In this document: positions 1-5,800 of the stretch, piece by piece
Position numbering within the stretch: position 1 is the first letter of the stretch
Layout of the letters: each line of letters opens with the position of its first letter
DNA from: JBGPLH01 sp041486365 [NCBI: Thermodesulfobacteriota bacterium]
Lineage (GTDB): Bacteria; JAUYMQ01
Direction: 5' to 3'
Assembly: GCA_041486365.1 (NCBI GenBank)
Contig: JBGPLH010000172.1
Location: 1-7,131 of the forward strand
DNA length: 7,131 bases
The notes under the pieces: model-generated
What the model saw: only the letters and a program-made list of their open reading frames with translations
Database searches by the model: none
What the model was told of the DNA's origin: nothing
Translations under genes and position numbers: made by a program

Positions 1-278
1 AGTCCCTGCGCGCGCTGCTCGTGGCGCGGGCGGGAATCGCTGTCGCGCGGCGTCAGCTCGGTGGCAACCCGTCCTGGGCCGGGGTTTCCGCCCTGGCCTT
101 CGACGACGGGGAAACCATCGAGGTGAGCGTCACCGCCCTGGACCCGGACCACCGGCGCGTGCGAAGCACGGGGCGCGTCCCGGGCGGGGAGAGGGTGCTC
201 GAGGCGCTCCTGGCGCTCGGGGATCCGGCGGTGGAGGGGGATGAGTCCATGGTTCGGGGGAGTTTCCGGGAGCGCTGA
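1..278 (+). CDS. Minor pilin / pseudopilin-like protein, C-terminal part (5' end off the window)
   Basis: The reading frame is open from the first complete codon (bases 3-5) to a TGA at 276-278, leaving 91 visible residues with no convincing internal start. A GTG at 21 lacks a Shine-Dalgarno sequence and lies inside a helix that should continue upstream, so I treat this as a truncated gene. The first visible residues, with an ALLVARAGIAVARRQL stretch, look like the later part of the long N-terminal helix of type IV pilins and pseudopilins. A short beta-rich region follows, with the 'V-S-V-T-A' and 'R-S-T-G-R' pattern common in PilX- or GspI/H-like minor pilins. The missing part would be the prepilin leader and first hydrophobic helix. 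The remaining length is too short for GspK. The gene ends 18 bases before pilMN, so the two are probably cotranscribed. Pilin family is inferred from one helix and the context; the subtype is unknown. Confidence 0.6.
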   Translation, partial: SLRALLVARAGIAVARRQLGGNPSWAGVSALAFDDGETIEVSVTALDPDHRRVRSTGRVPGGERVLEALLALGDPAVEGDESMVRGSFRER

Positions 279-283
279 GCGCC

Positions 284-290
284 GGGGAGA
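284..290 (+). promoter_or_regulatory. Ribosome binding site of the pilM-pilN fusion gene
   Basis: GGGGAGA lies just upstream of the ATG at 297, with the GGAG core ending 7 bases before the start. It supports that ATG as the true start and places the signal inside the 18-base gap after the preceding stop codon. Confidence 0.7.
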
Positions 291-296
291 ATCGCG

Positions 297-2033
297 ATGG
301 GAAGAATCCGACAGGGAAGCATCCTCGCCGCGGAGGTCTCGGCCGCCGGCGTGCGCGCCGTGGTTCTGGAGCGCGCAGGCGCCGGAGGGCGGGTGACCCT
401 GTGCGAAACCCATCCACTGCCGCCCCCTTCTTCGCCGGAGGCCCGGCACACGGGCATCGCCTCGGCGCTGCGCGACATCGCGCAGGCCGTCGACGAGGGA
501 CCCGGCCTGACGACGCTCCGGGAGATCCGGGTGGTGGTCTCCGGCCCCGCACTCACGCTGCGCCTCTTGCGCATTCCGCCGATGCCGGCCCGCGAGATCC
601 CCGCGGCGGTGCGTTACCGCCTCCCCGAGATCTGCGCGACGCCGGCCGATAAACTCGCGCTGGACATGGTCGCTTACGGTGAGGGACGTGTGGCCGGCGC
701 CGGGCGGGATAGCGTGCTGATCGCGGCCATGGAGCGGGCGGAGCTCGACGAGATCATCGGCGCCTTCCAGAGCGCCGGGCTGCGGCCCACGGCTGTGATT
801 CCGCTGGGCGTCGCGCTCCTCATGACGGACTCGATTTCGATGGGCGCGGACGACGGTGAGCGTTCCGTGGCGACGGTGGGGGGGAAGAAGAAGGAGCCGA
901 TGCGCGGCGTTCTCGACGTCGGGGCCACGCAGAGCTGCCTCGTGCTCCAGCGCGGGGGGCGCATGCTCCTCACGCGGGAGATCGGGCTCGGAGGCGATCA
1001 CTTCACGCAGGCGCTGGCGCGGGAGCTGGGGCTGGGGCTCGATGAGGCCGAGAAGCTCAAGCGGACCTACGGTATTCCCGGGGACTCCGACGAGACGGCG
1101 CCCGGCGAGGATCCCTCGTTGATCCCGTCGGTCCGGAACCTCCTGCGCCCTCTCGCGGAGCGGCTCGTCGCCGAGGTTAGCCGTTCGATCGAGTTCACGA
1201 TCCAGGAGCACGGCGGGCCCGGGCTCGCGGACCTGATGATGACGGGCGGAGGCGCGGCGCTTCGCGGACTCGATCGCGGGTTGGAGGAAGGCCTGGGCGC
1301 CACGGTGCGCGCGTTCCGGCTCCGCGCGGATCAGTTGATCTTCGTGCCCGGGCCCGGCCCGCACCTCGAGCCGGGAACGAAGGACGATACGCTGGTGATC
1401 GCCTCGCAGAGCGCTGCGTGCCTGGGCGCGGCCTGGGAGGATCCGCCGATCAACCTGATGGCCCCAGGACGGTTCTCCTCCGGTGGGCCCGTGGGCCTGC
1501 GCGCCGCGGCCCTCGTGATCGTCGGGAGCCTCGCGCTGGGGATCTACGGCGGCTCGCTCTGGCGCGCCGATCGCCGCCTGGACGCCACGCTCCGGGCGCA
1601 GGAAGCGCGGATCCGCGTCCTTGCGCCCCGCTCGCTGAGCCGCGAGGCGCTCTCGCCCGAGATCCTCCATGCCCTCGCAGGCGCCATCGATTTCGAAGGG
1701 ATGTTCCGGGAGCTGGACGTCCTGGTCCCGCCGGGGGTCCTTCTCGAATCCATCCGCCTCGAGCCGCCCCCGGCGGCCTCGGGCGGCGTCGCCATGGGGC
1801 CGCGGGTGCTGCGGGTGGAAGGCCTTGCCGCGGGGGGTCCCGAGGCCGCGGAGAGAAGCCTCGCACGGCTGGTCGCGGACGTGGAGCAGTCCGACGCCTT
1901 CGCCAATGTCCAGCGCGTGCGATCGGATGAGTCGGGCCGGCGCGGGGCGTCGACGCTCAGGTTCGCTTTCACCTGCGTTATCGAAGCGGGGGCCCTCTGG
2001 CGTGAGGGCGGGCAGCCCGCGGAGGAGCCATGA
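297..2033 (+). CDS. pilM: PilM-PilN fusion protein of type IV pilus / GspL-like assembly platform
   Basis: The 578 residues hold two proteins that are usually separate. Residues ~8-375 match the PilM/FtsA-type actin-like ATPase: a first beta-hairpin with LAAEVSA around residue 10-16 (phosphate-1 loop), a GVLDVGAT phosphate-2 loop at 204-211 followed by an EIGLGGDHFTQAL stretch, and an MMTGGGA adenosine-side motif at 314-320. At 385-390 an INLMAP sequence matches the start of PilN proteins, which normally interacts with PilM. A hydrophobic membrane helix follows (~399-421), then a coiled segment and a PilN-like periplasmic domain to the C-terminus. Together these would form the cytoplasmic ring and membrane link of the pilus alignment complex. 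GspL of type II secretion has the same domain order, so a T2SS-like role is possible. PilM motifs and INLMAP favour T4P. A GGKKKEP linker (~195-201) precedes phosphate-2. The stop overlaps the next start. Confidence 0.85.
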   Translation: MGRIRQGSILAAEVSAAGVRAVVLERAGAGGRVTLCETHPLPPPSSPEARHTGIASALRDIAQAVDEGPGLTTLREIRVVVSGPALTLRLLRIPPMPAREIPAAVRYRLPEICATPADKLALDMVAYGEGRVAGAGRDSVLIAAMERAELDEIIGAFQSAGLRPTAVIPLGVALLMTDSISMGADDGERSVATVGGKKKEPMRGVLDVGATQSCLVLQRGGRMLLTREIGLGGDHFTQALARELGLGLDEAEKLKRTYGIPGDSDETAPGEDPSLIPSVRNLLRPLAERLVAEVSRSIEFTIQEHGGPGLADLMMTGGGAALRGLDRGLEEGLGATVRAFRLRADQLIFVPGPGPHLEPGTKDDTLVIASQSAACLGAAWEDPPINLMAPGRFSSGGPVGLRAAALVIVGSLALGIYGGSLWRADRRLDATLRAQEARIRVLAPRSLSREALSPEILHALAGAIDFEGMFRELDVLVPPGVLLESIRLEPPPAASGGVAMGPRVLRVEGLAAGGPEAAERSLARLVADVEQSDAFANVQRVRSDESGRRGASTLRFAFTCVIEAGALWREGGQPAEEP

Positions 2034-2578
2034 GCCTCGAATCCGGATCGGAATGGAATCTCTCGCGGCTCCGCGCGCCGGCATGGACGGCGATGGCGGT
2101 CCTGGCGGCGGCGCTGCTCTACCACGGGATCCTTCATCCCGCCCATCGCGCCATCCAGGAGAAGCGCGCGCGCCTCGAGGCCAACGCCCGGCTGCTCGCA
2201 GCCCTGCCGAAGGCCGGGGAGGGCGCCTCGCTCGGCGGCGCGCTTCGGGGCAAGTCGCTGGCCCGGCTCTCGGCGGGCCAGGTTGTCCAGGGGCTCACGG
2301 ACCTCGCGCACTGGACGGAGATCCGGCGCGTCACGTTCGCGACGCGCGAGGTCACGGCGCTCGACGCCGGTGCGCGGGGAGGGGTTGGCCGGGCGGCCCG
2401 CCTCCCGGTGACGGTGAGGCTCGAGGCGCCGGCCGGGGCCTTCGCGATCTACCTCGACGGTCTCGGTGCGCTTCCCTGGCCGGTCGGGGTCAGGGCTTTC
2501 GAGATGAAAAGGTCGCCGCAGGCCGCGGAGGGGATGCGGATACGGCTCGACCTGGAGATCTACGGGCTCGCGAGCTGA
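2030..2578 (+). CDS. pilO: PilO-like inner-membrane assembly protein (GspM-like)
   Basis: This 182-residue protein has a short cytoplasmic N-terminus, one hydrophobic helix at ~17-35 (AWTAMAVLAAALLYHGIL), an Arg/Ala-rich coiled-coil-prone stretch at ~38-60, and a small alpha/beta domain. The C-terminal part, with LPVTVRLEAPAGAF near 125-140, then a 'YLDGLGALPWPVGVRAFEM' run and a closing 'RLDLEIYG', follows the usual PilO pattern (beta strand, helix ending in L-P, two strands). PilO pairs with PilN in the periplasm and helps connect the inner platform to the secretin. The protein is slightly shorter than typical PilO. Its ATG overlaps the pilMN stop as ATGA, and a GGAGG at 2021-2025 serves as Shine-Dalgarno, so translational coupling is likely. 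Primary similarity in this family is weak; the call rests on layout, membrane topology and position after PilN. GspM is the alternative name if the system is type II secretion. Confidence 0.75.
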   Translation: MSLESGSEWNLSRLRAPAWTAMAVLAAALLYHGILHPAHRAIQEKRARLEANARLLAALPKAGEGASLGGALRGKSLARLSAGQVVQGLTDLAHWTEIRRVTFATREVTALDAGARGGVGRAARLPVTVRLEAPAGAFAIYLDGLGALPWPVGVRAFEMKRSPQAAEGMRIRLDLEIYGLAS

Positions 2579-2660
2579 GGGTCGGCCCGCGCCTTCAGGC
2601 CCAGGCCACCGCTCAACCGGAAACCCCATTCAGCCGATAACAAGAAAGGGGATGGCGCGG

Positions 2661-2743
2661 CTCCGGCGTGACGGAGACCGGGGTGTGCCGCGCCTCGTCT
2701 TGCGCGCGGCCGTCCCTGCCCGCGGGGTTAAGGCTGCGCGGGC
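2661..2743 (+). promoter_or_regulatory. Three tandem hairpins in the leader of the peptidase gene
   Basis: Three perfect inverted repeats lie in a row. CTCCG at 2661-2665 pairs with 2672-2676 (5 bp, 6-base loop). GCCGCGC at 2687-2693 pairs with GCGCGGC at 2704-2710 (7 bp, 10-base loop). GCCCGCG at 2718-2724 pairs with CGCGGGC at 2737-2743 (7 bp, 12-base loop containing GGGTTAAGGCTG). The last stem ends 10 bases before the Shine-Dalgarno of the TTG start. I could not match the set to a known riboswitch core, including c-di-GMP, TPP and cobalamin types. In DNA this GC-rich some such pairings arise by chance, so function is uncertain. Confidence 0.35.
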
Positions 2744-2753
2744 CATCAAGCGG

Positions 2754-2759
2754 AAGGAG
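2754..2759 (+). promoter_or_regulatory. Strong Shine-Dalgarno (AAGGAG) fixing a TTG start
   Basis: AAGGAG within CGGAAGGAGA lies 7 bases before TTG at 2767. The frame is also open upstream to 2641 with GTG codons at 2668 and 2683, but neither has a comparable ribosome site. Starting at 2767 puts a well-formed signal peptide at the very N-terminus. This decides the start of the peptidase gene in favour of the rare TTG codon. Confidence 0.75.
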
Positions 2760-2766
2760 ATTTGCA

Positions 2767-2880
2767 TTGGATCGCCGGCACCGATCCCAGAGCCGCTCCC
2801 GCCCGGATTGCGCCCTGCGCGCGCTCGCGCCCTGGCTCGCGGTCCTTCTCGGCGTGTTCCTGCCCGGCGTCCTCCAGGCC
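2767..2880 (+). other. Sec signal peptide of the C25 peptidase
   Basis: The first 38 residues have a basic region (Arg at 3, 4, 6, 10, 12 and 18), a hydrophobic core LAPWLAVLLGVFLPGVL at about 20-36, and a QA-AV cleavage site before residue 39. There is no Cys after the core, so it is not a lipoprotein signal, and no twin-arginine motif is visible. The n-region is longer than usual (about 18 residues). An internal start would shorten it, but no better one exists. Confidence 0.75.
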
Positions 2881-5800
2881 GCAGTGTTCGGGATCCCCAA
2901 CGGCGCCACCAACCCCAACGGCTGGTTCTTGCTGGATGGGACGGCTTCAGGTAACGCCGACGGTGACACGGTCCATCAAATGTTTTTCAAGATCGAGGTG
3001 ACGGGGAACCAGCTCGACGTGGGAGTCTTCGACGCGTACACCAGCGGCGCGCGCGACTATAGCCGGGGCGGTACTACCAATACGACCTACACGCTCCGGG
3101 ATCCCGCGGGCACAGTGCTGGTCACGAGGACTGCGAACAACGACACCGCGGTGACACAGAACGTCCTGGCCCATCTGACCGCGGCAGGATTTGCCGCGGC
3201 CGCGGCTCCTTTTAACACGACCGGACGGCAAGGCCTCTACGAGCTCGAAGTCACCATGGGGAACAGCAACGAGGTCAATGCGTTCGGTCTCAACATCCCC
3301 AACTACCAGGTTTACTCGAGCACCGACACCTCGCCGAACAATCCGGAAAACGGTCAGGTCATTCTCGGATCGCTCGCCAACGACACGGCCCCCTTAGCAA
3401 ATGTCACCCAGCCGGCAATCCTTTATCCCTACGTGGATCGCGGCTGCCAGCTCACCACCACGAACTTCGACATGGACATCGGCGGAGGTAATCCGGGTGC
3501 CGGATCGAGTGGAACGTTGTTTTCGCGCCTGGGGACGAACACGGCGCTCACGATGTCCGGAGCGACGGTCGCGGCCGACGACAACGTGAACCCCATCCAG
3601 CAGAATACGAAGGCGCAGGACTACGGCATCTGGCGGCTCGAGAACGACATCGGCACGCAACAGAACCTGGTCGACTGGAGGGTGGCGGACTACACGGGTG
3701 TGACGACTCCCGGCGCGAACCTGCCGCATCGCCCGAGCGCCCCGTTCCGGATCTACCTGCCCGCGGACGGCACGATTCCCGGCACGCCGGTCGCCCCCGT
3801 CGAACCGCGGATCGAGCAGTCGCTGACGCCCCTCACGCCCTCGGGCGGCGGCGGCCCCGGCGGTCCGAACCCGCCCGTCGCCGGCTCGACGAGCTATTTC
3901 GAGGTGAACGTCGCGCTCACCAATCCCACCGCGAGCGCCATGACCGGCGTGACGCTCACGGCGAACGTCCCCGGCGCACCGGTCCTCTATGAATCGAGCA
4001 ACCCGCCCCTCATCACGGCCGGCGCCCAGGTCACCGGTGGCGGAGCGATCTCCTCCCAGCCCGCCGACGGCGGTTCGGGCAACGTGGTCGCCACCTGGGC
4101 CACCGTCGCCGCGGGGGCGACCGTCTCGCTCACCTACTCCGTCGCGGTGACGCCCGCGGGGGCCGGATCGATCAACGTCACCGCCACGCCCGCGAGCGGA
4201 AACGGCACGCGGCTCACCTACACGCCGGCTTTCCAGAGCGCCACCTTCCCCCGCACGGAGAACACCGGTCCGCTCTGCCAGCTCAGTGTGCAGGCCGGCA
4301 CCGCCGTGCCGAACGCGGTGGCCCTCGAGGCGCTCGAGGCGCGGGGCTACGCGGGCCAGGTGCGTCTGGCCTGGACCACGGCCGCCGAGTGGTCGAACCT
4401 GGGATTCAACGTGTACCGGGCGCAAGCTCCCGCGGGAGCCCCCATGCAGGTGAACCGCGCGCTGATCCTCGGCGCGGGGACCTCGTCCTACCGGGCGGAC
4501 TACCTCTTCGTCGATCCCGACGTGCGCGACGGGTCGAGCTACGCGTACTGGCTCGAGGACGTGGATCGCGCCGGAAGGCGCACGCTCCACGGGCCCCTGT
4601 TCGCGACGGCGGGTGGTGAGCCGGCGCCCGCGATCGATACCGCGACGCTGGATCGCGTGGCGGGAGCGGATGGAGATCTTTCGGTCGGGGCGCTGGCGGC
4701 GCTCTCGATCGTTCCCCAGGAGAGCAGGGCGTCCGGGCCCGGCGCGCCGGCGCGGGCCGCGGCCAGCGCCGCCATGGCCCCGGCCGTGGGGCCCCGCCCG
4801 ATCGCTCGGGTCCTCTCGCAGGACGAGACGGGGATGCTGGTCGAGATCAAGGTGCCCAGGGCCCGCCTCGCTCCCGTGACGCTGGACGGCGCGCCCTACA
4901 CCGATGTCACGATGGAGGGCTTCTCGCATATCGCCGAGCCGGGCCACCCGGCGCTCCCGGAGGTCGGTGTCCCGATCCCGATCCCCGACGTCGCCGACCT
5001 GCGCATCGAGGTGGAAGACGAGAGCCGGCGGCGAATCGCCGGCCCGGTCCTCCCGGCGCCCGCGCCCGACTACACGCTCCAGCCCGATGGAAGCCTGGCT
5101 GCGTCCTACGCGCCGGACATGGCGATCTATGGCGGCGCTGCATACCCACAGGCCGTCGTGACGCCGGGCGGAAGCGTTCGGCAGGGAGACACGCGGCTTC
5201 TCGTTCTGCGGATCGATCCGGTGGCTTGGGATCCCGCGACGGGTACGCTCACCCAGGCGACGCGGCTGCGCGCGCGGATCCGGTTCGAGGGGGCCAGCGC
5301 CGCCGATGCGCGGAGCGAGCCCGACGCGAGGCGCGTGAACCAGTTCATGGTGGCCTCGCGGGGCGCGATCCGGATCGGCGTGGATCGAACGGGAATACAG
5401 CGGGTGAGCGGGCAGGCGCTCCTGGACGCGGGCCTCCCGGCTGACACCGATCCGCGCCTGCTGTCGCTCTACGTGGGAGGGCAGGAAGCGGCGATCCTCG
5501 TGGAAGGGGAGGAGGACGGCGTTCTCGACGCGGGCGACGCCATCGTTTTCCATGGCGACGCGCTCGATAACGATCACGCCCTCGCCCGTACGTACTGGCT
5601 GGTGCCGGGAACCCTCGCGGGCGCGCGCATGGCCGATCTCGACGGGACGCCTTCAGGCGCCGATTCCGGGGAGAGCACGACCCCGGCGGTGGTGCGCCTC
5701 GAAAAGAACCTCGTCTACGTGCCCTTCGTGCTGAACGGCGCGATCTCGAACTTCGTCGGCGACTCGATCTTCCAGAACCCGCGCGACGAGGTGCTCTCCC

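Larger units (their letters stand above)
2579..2766 (+). other. Intergenic leader between pilO and the C25 peptidase gene
   Basis: This 188-base gap holds no convincing gene. I see no clear -35/-10 pair and no intrinsic terminator with a T-tract after pilO; a GCC-TTCA-GGC hairpin at 2591-2600 is too weak. The distal half contains three consecutive inverted repeats (separate entry) and a strong Shine-Dalgarno. Its AT content rises locally around 2620-2650 (cattcagccgataacaagaa), which is where a promoter might sit, but no motif is good enough to call. Confidence 0.6.

Noticed and set aside
21-278. A complete 85-residue gene starting at GTG 21
   Set aside because: No ribosome site precedes it, the frame is open to the window edge, and the codon falls inside a pilin-type helix, so a truncated longer gene is more likely.
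2584-2607. Possible intrinsic terminator after pilO (GC-rich repeats ggcccgcgcc/ggcccaggcc)
   Set aside because: The arms do not form a stem longer than 3 bp and no T-run follows.
1544-2629. 361-codon minus-strand frame across pilN, pilO and the gap
   Set aside because: Arg/Pro-rich with no recognisable motif. It spans two well-supported plus-strand genes and their overlap, so it is a shadow frame.
2652-2954. 100-codon plus-strand frame starting with ATG after AAAGGGG
   Set aside because: The purine run touches the ATG with no spacer, the product is Arg/Pro/Ala-rich, and most of it overlaps the signal peptide of the peptidase in another frame.
4324-4341. Tandem 9-base direct repeat ctcgaggcg x2
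   Set aside because: It only encodes a local L-E-A-L-E-A repeat in the protein; two copies, with no sign of a mobile or regulatory element.
3394-5577. 727-codon open frame on the minus strand inside the peptidase gene
   Set aside because: Its product is Arg/Gly/His-rich low-complexity sequence with no domain pattern, as expected for the antisense of a high-GC gene. The plus-strand frame has clear domains across the same span.
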